NCBI GenBank assembly: GCA_034440575.1
Contig: JAOTOL010001473.1
Coordinates: 1,114,236-1,178,235, forward strand
From: Imbricaverruca yamaguchii
Taxonomy: Eukaryota; Arthropoda; Thecostraca; Neoverrucidae
Length of the DNA: 64,000 nucleotides
Reading direction: 5' to 3'
This document shows, one piece after another, positions 23,160 to 34,839 of this stretch. Under the pieces are notes generated by a model. The model did no database searches. It was not told where the DNA came from and worked only from the letters and a program-made list of their open reading frames with translations. The position numbers and the translations under genes are program-made. Within the stretch, counting starts at the first letter, position 1. Every line of letters starts with the position of its first letter.

Positions 23160-23947
23160 GACCGTCATTGTGCCGGGAGGGGTCACCCACTCGTTTGGCA
23201 GATCTTGCACGTAATATGTCAACTGTTCTAATAGTGGTGGGCGCGAGAGGCGTGATGTCGGTGTACAGTTACACCATTACTTTAAGTGCAGTACAGTACA
23301 CAGTATGCTATTACATTAACGTACAAGTATGGTAGGAAGCAACTATATTATTCGGTCCTCAAGCATTTGTGGTACCAGAGAGGGAAGTGTGCCATCGTGG
23401 GGCACCACTTGCATGCCCCGTTCATTCCTTGTATCTAGGTTGTTCCCAAGGACATATACCTGCAGAGAGCATCATTAACAATTTGCACAACGCCGAAAAT
23501 GGCAGTGCTGGATGACGTCATCAGTTATTTTTGTTCACACCATGAACTAAAAATGAAAACAAAGTTGATTAGTAACACACTTCAATGGCAGAAAGAGGCA
23601 CCCGACCAACACAAGCGAAATACTTCCTAGGTGAAAATGAACAGGCAATAAAGGTCCACACTGCACACCAACATAAATGTTTGTATCTGAAGCATGTGCG
23701 TAGTTGGTAAAGGCGAGGGATACGAGGGTACGGTGCCAGGGCAATGATACACAGGGCGAAATCGCGCCCCCTCCCACCCCCGTCTATCGAGCACGGTCGT
23801 CGAAGTTTCCTTGATAACACACAACTCTAGTAGGCAACTCATACTTTCGAGGTTTCATGTGGGAGGAAAGGGTTCCCCTGCCGAGTTCTCAGGTGCCTCC
23901 TAAAAGCTTCTGAGCGCGGCCTGTTGGGTCATACGAGTCCACTGTTT
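23160..23947. other. No recognisable gene
   Basis: Three overlapping minus-strand open frames (23547-23842) share no pattern I recognise. Confidence 0.4.
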
Positions 23948-24060
23948 GGTCACGTAGCGTCGCCAATCCCTCACTCAGATTGGTCGCGGGCGACGAGTAG
24001 AGGCAGGTGGGACTCAAGCTCACCACCTTACAGCTGTGAAGCAAGTACAGAGACGCCCAA
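23948..24060 (-). mobile_element. tRNA-derived SINE family B, copy 1
   Basis: Body GTAGCGTCGCCAATCCCTC...GGTCGCGGG, shared with 24516-24654 and partly with 32281-32403. On the minus strand a decayed B box reads GAGCTTGAGTCCC. The upstream head is diverged. Confidence 0.5.
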
Positions 24061-24515
24061 ATATTTGCTGAGGCGCTCTCGGATGGGCAAAGGGGCGCCA
24101 CAATATTATGTTGCCGCCCACACCGCTATGTTGGCCTTGCCAATGTGTCGGGATACCCTTGGAAGCTTCGGACACCCCCTTGGAATTGTAAGGGTCCCTG
24201 CAGGTGCTGCAGTGCCCCAGTACGACCCGAGGAACGTTATTCCAACTTGGATGATGGCGGAATATGCTTGCAGTGTCGCCCTCTGCTCGTTAGGCACCTC
24301 AGCATCCTCACCTATAATTTCAAACCCCTCCCCCAGAATTTCACAGGGCGTCATAGGAGTTCAGATGACTGCGTAGTAATCCATTATGGCGCTTCTCTGT
24401 TGTCTCAAGGTGTCGGACGCTCCCTATTGTTTCGCGAATGTCCGCTTGGGATGGGAGGGGAAGAGGAACATTGGATGGGAAGAACGGAATTAGTTCACGA
24501 GGCACTTGGTTGCTA
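24061..24515. other. No recognisable gene
   Basis: Overlapping open frames on both strands (24106-24354 minus, 24145-24516 plus) with no motif that I can identify. Confidence 0.35.
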
Positions 24516-24654
24516 GACCACATAGCGTCGCCAATCTCTCACGCATATTGGTCGCGGGTCGGCTGGGTGAACCTGTCGGTTGTGGAATTCGAACCCACGA
24601 CATTATGATCAAGAGTCAGGTCCCCACCGACTGATCTATCGCGATTTCGACCCC
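24516..24654 (-). mobile_element. tRNA-derived SINE family B, copy 2
   Basis: Minus strand: A-box-like GATAGATCAGTCGGTGGGG, B box GTGGGTTCGAATTCCAC, then the shared body GCGACCAATATGCGTGAGAG...GGCGACGCTATG. Confidence 0.7.
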
Positions 24655-25135
24655 TGCACATTGAGAACCCTCCCAGATCCCCGACAGCTAAGACATTCAA
24701 TATACTTCGTTATCCACGCTCTCGCTATGGCGCTTCTCTGAATTATCACAGAAGCGCCTTTTAAGCATCATGTCGCTTTTTAACTAGGATGCCCCTTGTG
24801 TTCGAATCCCTGCAGACTGGATTACTTGATAATTCAAAAACTGTCGCTCCCAGACAATTGTCCCCGCTGTTTTTGCTGTTCCTACACTACTGGTTTGAAG
24901 AATAGGTCAGAGACTGGAAATTAGTGGCGTCACAAAACTGAATCCATGAGGGCTCCAAAGACATCAACTACCTGTGCGGAAGACGTCATCGAACATGGAA
25001 AGACACCTGGTCATCAACATCATGATTAGAGGCACTTGAAAGTTGTGCATTTGCATTGTTATTACCGAATCACTGAAAATAACTGCACGATGCCATCAAT
25101 ATGAAAACTCTGAATGGACATTGTAACAGTTCTCG
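24655..25135. other. No recognisable gene
   Basis: Includes an imperfect hairpin, GGCGCTTCT...AGAAGCGCC, at about 24729-24758. Nothing else is seen. Confidence 0.4.
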
Positions 25136-25141
25136 TTTATT
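25136..25141 (-). terminator. Polyadenylation signal AATAAA
   Basis: AATAAA on the minus strand, about 55 bases downstream of the stop codon (25196-25198) of the recombinase-like last exon. Position and orientation fit the 3' end of that gene. Confidence 0.5.
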
Positions 25142-25195
25142 ACTTTGTCTATCAGTCTGGGCAAGCCACACATGTTTTGACTTTTGCGCGATATC

Positions 25196-27288
25196 TCACA
25201 GCACCTTTTTTCCCTTTTGAATGATGTTGTAAGCGCAGTACTTGACATCGCGCCAAGTCCTCCCGGCGAGTGTCTCTCCATTCTTACGTATCAGCTCCTT
25301 GCATTCATCGGCCCTGGGACAGCGCATTTTCGATATGGATGCCGCTAGTCCTCGCGTCACGACCCTCTTTTCGTCATCGGACCACCGTTTTTTTCTGTAT
25401 TGGACTCAGAACTAGTTTCTTCCCTGACTGCCTTCGTTTCGTGTTGTTGTCATGGCTCGATGCTGATGGGTCATTCAAGTCCATGGCTTCCTCATCTGAT
25501 GTGTCCCCGGAGTCTGGTTGCTCGCTAACACCTGCGACTACCTCGACATCAAGTTCATCAGTCTCCGCTGGGTTTATGTCTTCCGAGCTTTTTCCTGCAT
25601 ATGCAGATATTCCAGCCTCCATAGCAAGTAGCAGCTTGGAGACCTTCGCAACCTGCAGCGTTTTTTCAGGAAGCCTATAAAACTCCCTATGAACATTGAT
25701 GTCGTGTCCGAGAAACTTGGCTACCATGTCCACTTCGTGGGACCTTAGCTGCAGCACTTGCATCATAGTCGCAATATGCTTCCTGTAGCTGGTGGCCGTC
25801 ACATTGTTCGCCGATGCCTTTCCAGCGAACTTCCCGATACAAGTACTCCCCCAATCGGAATCGCGTTGGCCTCACCCGTTCTAACGAAAATTAACCGACA
25901 GTCTGGCGATATGCCAGCATGTTCTCTCTCTTCAATTAGTAGATCCAGGGCACTGATCATGTCTTCAGTGAGGAGGAGCGGTACACCTCTACCCCGTTTT
26001 CCCCTTATCACTACGTGCTTAAGGGTTCTACAAAGCTCCCTTTCGAAGGGTGCCAGCTGCGCAAGTATGTCAACATTGTGTTCACTTGTTACTTTTTGGT
26101 ACGCTTCTACTGTGAGACGCTGCGTTTCGCCAGGCCTCCTCCTGTTGAACAGTATTACCTGCGCAAGTGTCACTTCAGCGAACTTTGCGTAGCTTTCCAG
26201 CGACGGGTTAGTCTGGAGACCAGTTTTCGCTTCCATGGCTTCTTGTTTCATCAGTTTGTGCACCCGGTGGACGTCCTCGGTCAACGGCAAACATGGAGCC
26301 TGGTTCCACTTTCGTTCGTGTAAAGTTCCCAGAGCCCGTGACGACACCAACACCCGCCACTCGTTGTTGTACAACGTGCAGAAGTCTTCTGCTGCCTGCC
26401 TAGTCACGCTGTCCCCGGTAACGATGCCACGTGAACGCTTGATGCAGGCACATTCGTGCAGCGAGTGCCCTAACTTGAGAGCCAGCGATGGAATGCCATA
26501 GTTGTTTCCATCATACTTTGAAATACTTCTTACAGCCGCAGCGATCTTTTTGAAGTAGGTGGGATGTATGTATCCGTCCAAGTCTGCTTTCTCGTCCGTC
26601 TTCTTCAGCTCCAGGACCAGCCGGCCAAGTTCACGCAATTTGTCACGGATATGTGCATGCATGTGTTTTTCATGACCGTGAGTGCAGTACTTTCTGGAGG
26701 CGAACTCCAAAATCAGTGGATCTTTTCGGCAGGCGAAGGTAACTTCGTCGCGTCTCATGCTGCACAAAACATCCATCACTTTCCTTTCTTCTTCACACGT
26801 AGCAGGCAGCAGCTTTCGGGATGGACCCTGGACTCGACCCTTGGAATCACGATTTTTGTTACACGAGTGTCTGAAAAGACTCTGGCGTGAAAAGAAACCC
26901 AAACACCGATGGCATGGCAGGAATTTGCTCTCCACGATAGCTTCCGCTGGAGGTCGCCTGGCTGGAATCAGCACACCTTTCCCTTTCGAAGCACGTCACT
27001 GTTATGCTTGAAATTACCTTGATAAAGAATTCGACGGAAGATTTCACTACGTTGGCTTAGAGCATTTTGGAAGTGACAGGGCATCTTTGACTTCATTTTC
27101 ATTGTGGTGCACTCGCATCAAGTGTCGTGCCAACTTGCTATGCTTTGTCATAGAAAAAGTACACACGTTTTTCTTGTCCCACTTCCTTCCCTCGCCGTTG
27201 CTTGCCCTTTGCACATGTATTTCGCTACTTGACCCTTCCCCGTTACGTTGCAGTAGGTCCATGTAGTCCTTGCTGTTCGAGAGTTTAT
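25196..27288 (-). CDS. Last exon: zinc-finger, tyrosine-recombinase-like, SANT-like protein (frame-broken)
   Basis: The exon follows acceptor TTATTCTTTTCCAG and enters with two bases, in phase with the exon at 29878. Domains in order: a finger-like segment (WDKKNVCTFS...LARHLMRVHHNE), a KGNF-like linker (QGNFKHNSDVLRKGK), a second finger (CHRCLGFFSRQSLFRHSC), a helical region, then a tyrosine-recombinase-like core. The core has LAQVILFNRRRPGE (first Arg box), RGKRGRGVPLLLTED (beta-hairpin Lys), TSYRKHIATM (second Arg) and FLGHDINVHREFYRLPE (His and Tyr). The tail has an acidic linker and a SANT-like segment (RWSDDEKR...GRTWRDVKYC). I recognise this architecture from uncharacterised cnidarian and fish proteins. 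The catalytic tetrad is largely present, but the usual His of HxxR is Thr. The frame shifts by one base at about 27055, 26980, 25850, 25833 and 25390, mostly in homopolymers. It is either a pseudogene or an intact gene in error-prone sequence. The stop is at 25196. Confidence 0.75.
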
Positions 27289-29877
27289 CTGGAAAAGAAT
27301 AAAACTAAATCAGAATACTACTAATGAACACAGGATGCAGACTACATCCGAATAATATTGTACGTTAGTTTTCGTACTATTTCGTTGGAACACATGAGAA
27401 ATCGCCCTAAGTAAGGATACTGGTTTTACAAAATGCATGGTGCGCGGATCGACCTTCAGTATCGGCTGAGCGTGTGGATTTCCACTTACATGGGCACAAA
27501 TGGGCGATCCTGTTGCGGGTGTGCGACGTGTACAACAACGCACATGCCCAATGGTAAATATTTCACTGGAGCACTTTTTTTGCCGTTTCAACACTTGTTT
27601 CGTAGGCACAGGAGAGTCTGCATGCACAGATAAACGCTACCAAGCGAGAGCTATCAGTCTATATGCCTACGCAACGAGATATATCCTGAGAACCGCGAAC
27701 TCGATGCCCGAAGTCTGAATCCCAAGCAAGCTACACCACGAGAACGAAGGTGTTTCCATTTATATTATGCTGGTTCTCCTAGAGCCTTGCACAGGCGTAG
27801 CATATATATCCACTGGCAGGCATTTTCTTCTCTGCCCAACAACATGACCAATACCAAGGATGTGACGTTCGAATCTTCCGGCGATGTGATACCCATCTTC
27901 AATCACTCGCCATATATTTTTGAATATGCTACTAATCTGAACCAATGGTGGCAGAGGACGATCCTGGTGCATATCACTGCACGTAGGCAGTATTCCCCTT
28001 CAGTGGGTAACACCCTAGTGTCCAACGAGTACATTTATATTCTAGTCTCGCAGGCAACATGAAGCCAGTCTCAGAGCAGAGATGGCGTACATTCGGGAAA
28101 ACGTGCCATTGGAAGTCGGGCCTCCAGCTGACTTCGACACAAATGCTATTAGAATGTCGTATATGGATTGTACACCAGAATCTAGACAGGCCGCCGATCT
28201 CAGTACATCACCACGAAGGATGGAATCGCGTATAAACACCTGCTAAGTGAAGACCTATTGCATATCGTACACGAATGTCTGTGTATTCGCGGGCAAATAC
28301 TCTCAAGCGAGGACCGTCAGACTAAACACTTACGAAGAGAGGACCAGTCTTCTTCGAGGACTAGCAATTCGCAGGCAACATGAGGCCAGTCTCAGAGCGG
28401 AGATGGCGTACCTTCGGGAAAACGTGCCATTGGAAGTCGGGCCTCCAGCTGGCTTCGACACAAATGCTATTAGAATGTCGTATATGGATTGTACACCAGA
28501 ATCTAGACAGGCCGCCGATCTCAGTACATCACCACGAAGCATGGAATCGCGTATAAACACCTGCTAAGTGAAGACCTATTGCATATCGTACACGAATGTC
28601 TGTGTATTCGCGGGCAAATACTCTCAAGCGAGGACCGTCAGAATAAACACTTACGAAGAGAGGACCAGTCTTCTCCGAGGACTAGCAATTCGCAGGCAAC
28701 ATGAAGCCAGTCTCAGAGCGGAGATGGCGTACATTCGGGAAAACGTGCCATTGGAAGTCGGGCCTCCAGCTGGATTCGACACAAATGCTATTAGAATGTC
28801 GTATATGGATTGTACACCAGAATCTAGACAGGCCGCCGATCTCAGTACATCACCACGAAGCATGGAATCGCGTATAAACACCTGCTAAGTGAAGACCTAT
28901 TGCATATCGTACACGAATGTCTGTGTATTCGCGGGCAAATACTCTCAAGCGAGGACCGTCAGACTAAACACTTACGAAGAGAGGACCAGTCTTCTCCGAG
29001 GACTAGCAATTCGCAGGCAACATGAAGCCAGTCTCAGAGCGGAGATGGCGTACCTTCGGGAAAACGTGCCATTGGAAGTCGGGCCTCCAGCTGGCTTCGA
29101 CACAAATGCTATTAGAATGTCGTATATGGATTGTACACCAGAATCTAGACAGGCCGCCGATCTCAGTACATCACCACGAAGCATGGAATCGCGTATAAAC
29201 ATCTCCTAAGTGAAGACCTATTGCATATCGTGAACGAATGTCTATGCACTCATGGACGATTGCTCTCAAGCGAGGACCGTCAAACTAAACACTGACGAAG
29301 AGAGGACCAGTCTTCTCCGAGGACTAGCAATTCGATAGGGAAAGTCTGGACCCCGCAATCACCGCCTCCAGAAAAACGTACCATTCAAAGTCGGATGTCT
29401 CAACCAGATTGTGAGAAACGCAAGAAGATAGCAAATTATATGGTCGCCAGAACCCTGAAAAATTGCCTGCTCCCGGACAACGCAATGCGGGATCGCAAGT
29501 AAGCATATGCTCCGTGAAAACCTATCGCGTGGAACGCGCATACTTGTGTGCGCGTACGGGCAAACGCTACCAAGCGAGGACTGCCAATCTAAACATCCAC
29601 GAAGAGGGGGACCCGTCTTCACCGAGTAGCATAAATCATGCTAACACCACGAGTGCCACTGGTGACATTTGGATAAAACTAGACAGCTGGATTGGAACTA
29701 AAATTTAGGAGGGGGGTCCCCACACCCAGAAAAATAATATATTTTGGGGCCCCCATGGAGTGAGCTTCCAGTGGTAGAACCTGTGTTTTTTTTTTGCACC
29801 CAGCAGCACTTTAATCTGGTACACAGACTTACCGCGTGCAACTCATCACGAATTCATCAATCTTTTGACTCACTCAC
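27289..29877 (-). other. Intron holding a 321-bp satellite
   Basis: Intron between the 29878-30023 exon and the last exon, with donor CAG/GTGAGTG and acceptor TTTTCCAG. Its centre is the 321-bp tandem repeat. Sequence from 27310 to 27600 and after 29640 shows no further gene. Confidence 0.5.
28043..29640 (+). repeat. 321-bp tandem satellite, about five units
   Basis: Three almost identical units (28247-28567, 28568-28888, 28889-29209), one partial unit before them (from about 28043) and two decayed units after (29210 to about 29640). Another trace with AAACGCTACCAAGCGAG lies at about 27630. Each central unit is a 106-codon plus-strand open frame ending TAA directly before the next unit's GTG. 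321 is divisible by 3, so all copies share one frame. The peptide includes YEERTSLLRGLAIRRQHEAS and is not recognisable. Confidence 0.9.
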
Positions 29878-30023
29878 CTGAAGTACTATGTGCGATTTCC
29901 TCTTCGACGTCAATACACTCGCTGCTGGTCGCACGGTGCCGCACAGATTGTGAAGCCATTTGGCGTTCCATTGAGTCGTCTGCTGACGGGAGTTCCAACA
30001 TCAGCTCATCTTCGTCCGATTCG
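29878..30023 (-). CDS. Acidic internal exon of the recombinase-like gene
   Basis: Minus-strand exon between acceptor CATTCTGCTTGCAG and donor CAG/GTGAGTG, 146 nt. Only one frame is open: ESDEDELMLELPSADDSMER...SSECIDVEEEIAHSTS. It enters with one base, which completes the TC left by the 31571-31777 exon (Ser), and leaves with one G, which pairs with AT at 27288 (Asp). It encodes an acidic, probably disordered region ahead of the zinc fingers. Confidence 0.65.
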
Positions 30024-31570
30024 CTGCAAGCAGAATGATGTCAGGTTAGTTCGCAGTACCTGGTGTTTTCATCCTGGCTATACAGAATAGCATGCGTTAT
30101 GAAGGTGAATGCGTCCTCTTCAAGGCACAAATATTAACTTACGTTGCTCTCGGTAATGTAAGCGATTTATATTTGTGTACGATTCTAACTTAAACATCTG
30201 GGACAATGAACCAATTATCTATATTTAACGCACGATGTATAAACAGATGTCAGCATAGCCAATAACAGCAAGAGATACAAATTCCTCATTGAATTTTAAT
30301 ATGTGTAAGCTTCCCACCACAAAATCAATCCTAAGGTGTTCCTAGTGCCAAAATGTCTGCAAATGGGAAGAAGAAACGGCAACAAATCCACATCGGAAAA
30401 GAAGCGGAACTCTGAAGAGTACACACAGTAGGATGCGACCTATCGCCTAAAATCAATTGGAGAGTGACCCTGATCATGCCTGAAGTGACGTTGCCGCTCC
30501 ACGGCGAACCCATGACAAGGTATATGTAGTTATGGGCTGAGTCAGAATTATCAAATTTGCTCCGCTAGATGTCCATCCGATCTAGCACGTCACTATTCAG
30601 CTCATGACTGGCCGAACAGCACGCCTTGCTGACTGCATTGCTTCGCTCCACAACCAATCGTATTAAGGTCACTTGAACTTTCTTCCTCTCCTTCCGCCGC
30701 GACAAACGGTCACATAGTCCGAGGCGATCACGGTCCAGTGCTGTTACGGCTGGGGGTAAGCGATGGGACGTGACTATGATACTTAGCACATGATTGACCG
30801 ACCGATTGGGCGCTGTACTTGGCAATGTTTGACAGCGAATCAATATACGAATAATTGCACCCATAGTCACGTCGTCACCCAAACTGAGTGAATTTCAGAA
30901 CTGGGTATAACCTATGCGTAGACATCACAGCACAACTTCACTTCGTCTCGTCTTAAGCGTGTGCGAAGACCACTGGCCGGGAAGGCTTAATTGCACGACA
31001 TCTGTTATGTTAGGAACAAGCCCATCCTAGCTCTCTCGTCACGCGTTCAACATAAACCACGACGACCGGATAACTGGTCGCAAGTTTTTGAAAGCATGGT
31101 GAATTCCAGCTCACCATCAAATATTAACATATTGGTCAATGCAAATTCTATCATACCTATTAGTTCAGGGAACCTCCGTACGTCACTTCTTAAAGCGGGC
31201 ACCGTACACAGGCGGTACACGCTGGCCTGAGAAAATATGGCACACGCGTGGAAACCGACGTACATCGTTTGACACCATCCGTGGGTTCCTTGCCGGGTGC
31301 GGTCGACGCTTGGCTCAAGCAAGCGCGCTCCACATGCAACGTATTGCTCAAGTGCCCAGTCAAAATCGCGTGCTGCTAATGCTTTCCGGAATTACGGCTG
31401 CCGTAATTCCGAAACTACAGCTTTAAAACAAATTCTGAAATAGCAGAGGTGAGTAGTGGTGGTGCGATATCTGATGTTATTTGATGAGTTTAGTCGTACC
31501 AACATAGGGGACAGCAGGGCTCGAAAGTGAGTGGCGGATCACCTAGCACGCCGAACAGGCTGTGACTTAC
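30024..31570 (-). other. Intron, no further exon recognised
   Basis: Contains a perfect hairpin at 31387-31411 (CGGAATTACGGC, T, GCCGTAATTCCG). Small open frames are unassigned. A segment near 31190-31270 loosely resembles one near 33480-33550 (a shared ACACGCGTGGAA word), perhaps an old repeat. Confidence 0.4.
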
Positions 31571-31777
31571 GATGCACTTGATGGTGGTTGCCAAACGGAG
31601 TCCTCGGAGTCCGAAAAGACCGACACATCTGATGGCTCCGGTGATCTTACACGGTCTTCGGATTCATCTGAGCCCGAAACGGCAGGGACATCCGTGGGCT
31701 GCTCTTCGCCAGAACGGCGTTCGTACCTGAGGATACATTGCAGTGTTGATCCAAGCGTTGCCTTCGCCAATGCCTTG
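31571..31777 (-). CDS. Acidic Ser-rich internal exon of the recombinase-like gene
   Basis: 207 nt between an acceptor with a good branch-point word (TACTAAT, then CACTATGGCACCAG) and donor GTAAGT. The single open frame reads KALAKATLGSTLQC...RYERRSGEEQPTDV...GSDESEDRVRS...FSDSEDSVWQPPSSA. Entry needs two bases from upstream, matching the AG left by the 34272-34353 exon. Exit leaves TC, matching the C at 30023. Likely a disordered acidic segment. Confidence 0.6.
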
Positions 31778-34271
31778 CTGGTGCCATAGTGGGATTAGTA
31801 TACAGTGAACGAAATGTTTACTGTAACGACATTCCAGTCATCGTATAAGTAATGCTCACATGGAGCCAGGTTATTGGTCAATAGCCATGGCACATGCTGG
31901 GGTCAAGTCTCCTATAGTTTGTTATGTTTGACTCGTTCTGTGTTCATTATTCCAGATAACAAATAATCGTTTCACGAACACAGATGCGTGATCAAAACAG
32001 TTGGCATCTCAATGATGAACAAAATTACGCATTGCAAGTTTAACAGTATCTTCGTAACATTTCGCATCGCAACTATTCCATTTACCGGTCGTCGCGAGGT
32101 AGGTGCCAGGATGAATCATATGAGTCGGTAAAGGACGACACTGACAGCGTGGACATGGATGACAGTCTGCGAGGCACAGTCTGCTGCGTCCTGAAATTTC
32201 AGAGAACGTACCGTTCAAAGACAATATGGCCATACCAACCAAGTAGAACCTTAGGTTCGTTTACAACACGATCAACTGTTAGGTCAGATAGCGTCGCCAA
32301 CCTATCGTCCCGACTCGTTGCGAGTAGACTGACTAATCTGACGGCTGTGGGATTCGAACCCACAAGCGTACAATCGATTGTCCAACGCCCTGCCTCGACC
32401 CCCATAATGATCACAATCAGCACGCGATGAATTTGCTGTAGTTGCAAATTGTGGGTAGGTGATGCAAGATAGAAGGTCGGAGGTGCAAGAAATACCACAC
32501 ATATGGACAACTGAGGGAGGGAGGCAGAGAGACATCTTCAGGAATGACAAAGCAACAGCAATAGCATACAGAGGCGCACAACCTGAGCTAGGCTGAAAAG
32601 CAAACATTGGGCAAAAACACGCGACGAACATACGAAATTCCCGGCCCAGAATAGATGTCACCTACGTGGGACGAAACCTTGAATATGCGTCGATAACAAT
32701 AAACATTATTGGTAATATGTGTTTCTGAAGTGTGGAAATGACGATAGCGAATCGTCAATTCCACTCTTGGAAAAATGGAGATGGAAAATCAGAGGAAATG
32801 ACGACAGCGAATGGGAGATTTAACAATGAATATATATATATATATATATACATATATATTGGTGTAATTTGGCAGTCTACTTATTTGTACATGCCTGTTT
32901 CAAGGTAATAGCTATGTCAGCTTATATTAGCTTCTTAGTGCATCCTTCCAAGTTATGGGATGTTAATTTCGATTATTGATCATGATATTACGCTGTTTTA
33001 CAATACAATCACGGTTATGACAAAATCGAATTCAACAGACGCGTGTAAGTACGCACGTACGCACGCAGCGTTCGATGTATCCTTTTGATTCCTAAACGTG
33101 GAGAGGAAAATGTCTCGGCCGTCATACGGAAGAGGATAATTTCATTCCTGTTTGTGCTCTCAGACTTTCTTTTGTACTCCCCGGTGTGATCCAAGCTTTT
33201 TTTTAATAGTTGGAGTTGCTTTCTTTCTTTTTAAGGCAGTGGGTGGATCCTAGATCATCTGGTCATACAGTCATGCTGCACCCAATTAGAGCTGATGTCA
33301 AACATTATTAATCTTTCAAACAAGAAAACCGAAGGTAATATTCCGGATACGACAGTGTTTTGGATACAAATAATCCATGACGTTGCAAGTTATTTGTATT
33401 TAGAGGCACTTCGACCAAAAGACGCGATCATTTAACACCCACGAACTAATTTGCTTCTCAACCATGCACGTGCGTAATTTGTCAAAACATGTACACAGAT
33501 GAAACACTCTGGTCGGTGGAAGTTCAGAACACGCGTGGAATCTTACGCATGTCATTTCCCCACCATTCCCACGTTCTTTCGATGTCCGCTGGCGCTTGAC
33601 AAGTGAAAATGTGCTCTGCATGAAAAACATTATCCAGAAGTACCCAGTAAATTTAACGTGCCACCCGATGCTTTTCGAAGTACAGTTCACGTGAATGGCA
33701 TTGAGCCCGCCAAAATAAAGTCTTCATGTCCACGCAAAAATATATACAAATAACCTCAAAATTCGTGTGACGTTTGGGAGTCTGGTTAAAAAAGTATTGT
33801 TTACGAGTTATAATAAGAGTGAAAAATATACGTAGAAGGCGGATGATAATGCTTCAGGACAAATAATACTTTGTCTAGACAATGCCTGATCTCGGAAACC
33901 TAGTCAATGGCAAAAACGGACTTTCTAGACATTTTATTCATAGTCATTATTGGATGTCTGCAGTTGTACCTCCCATTGGAAGGAGCAGGAAAGGATGTAA
34001 GTCGAAAAGCATTGATGACATTGAATGGCAGAGTGGAAAATTACTCACATGCTCATCTGCCATCAAAATCTGACCATTTTGGGATGTTGTGGAGAGGAAT
34101 ATTTCATTTGATTTCTTACCGGGTCGGCTTGGTCAGCTGACGACTACACACTGATTAGCGCCAGTCCGTCCTCCAGTCCGGCAGCCTGTCTATCTCGGCG
34201 TGAAATCGTTGCGAGCACTTGAAATAACTGAATAATCAAGTCTCCTGTTGGCATCTCCTCTCACTACCTAC
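31778..34271 (-). other. Intron with SINE; otherwise unassigned
   Basis: Holds SINE B copy 3 and a short (TA)n at 32828-32850. No exon in this interval is required by phase, although small ones could be missed. Confidence 0.4.
32281..32403 (-). mobile_element. tRNA-derived SINE family B, copy 3
   Basis: Minus strand: GGGGTCGAGGCAGGGCG, B box TGGGTTCGAATCCCA, then the body with GGCGACGCTATCTGACC, matching the copies at 23.9 and 24.5 kb. It lies in an intron in the same orientation as the host gene. Confidence 0.7.
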
Positions 34272-34353
34272 CTGTGAGGCGCACGAGGATCCAGTGGCGC
34301 AACGATGGGTTTCACTGCTGCTACAGGATCATGATTGATGACATTCATGTTAT
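34272..34353 (-). CDS. 82-nt internal exon of the recombinase-like gene
   Basis: Bounded by a strong acceptor (CCTGTTTTGTCTTACAG) and donor CAG/GTAGGT. Only one frame is open: NMNVINHDPVAAVKPIVAP then LDPRAPH. It enters with two bases that complete the T left at 34840 (Tyr) and leaves AG for the next exon. Function unknown. Confidence 0.6.
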
Positions 34354-34839
34354 CTGTAAGACAAAACAGGGCACGGCGTCAGTACGAGTACAAATTAGGC
34401 TTAATGTCTGGTATCTGTCTGGCGGTGTTAGGTCTTCCATGTAAAAGTGATGAAAATGATGCAGGACCAGGGTATGACTTGTTTAATAGTTGAAAGAGAA
34501 CATATATTTAAAGGGTTAAATGGGAAAATAGTTCAAATGAATAGTTCAAATGAAAAACTTGACCAATGATATCAAATGCATTTATTTTGGCCAAAACCAT
34601 AATGCATACTGTTACTCCATGCAGGGTGGTGCTTAGTAGCAATATCCAACATATCATTTCGATTAGCAACATTTGATAACAGCCGACGCATAAGTTAGAC
34701 AATTCTGCATTGTCGAAATTCAGCGCCTTGTTCTGTACCACGCACATTTTCCCATCGTTGCTGTTCATACTATTATCACGCTGTTAACTAATAGACAGAG
34801 CTAGATAATAGAACTAATAGAGCCGAAATAGATACTTAC
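34354..34839 (-). other. Intron, nothing further seen
   Basis: AT-rich, with a GT donor at its upstream end (AAAT/GTAAGTAT) and the TTGTCTTACAG acceptor at its downstream end. Confidence 0.4.
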
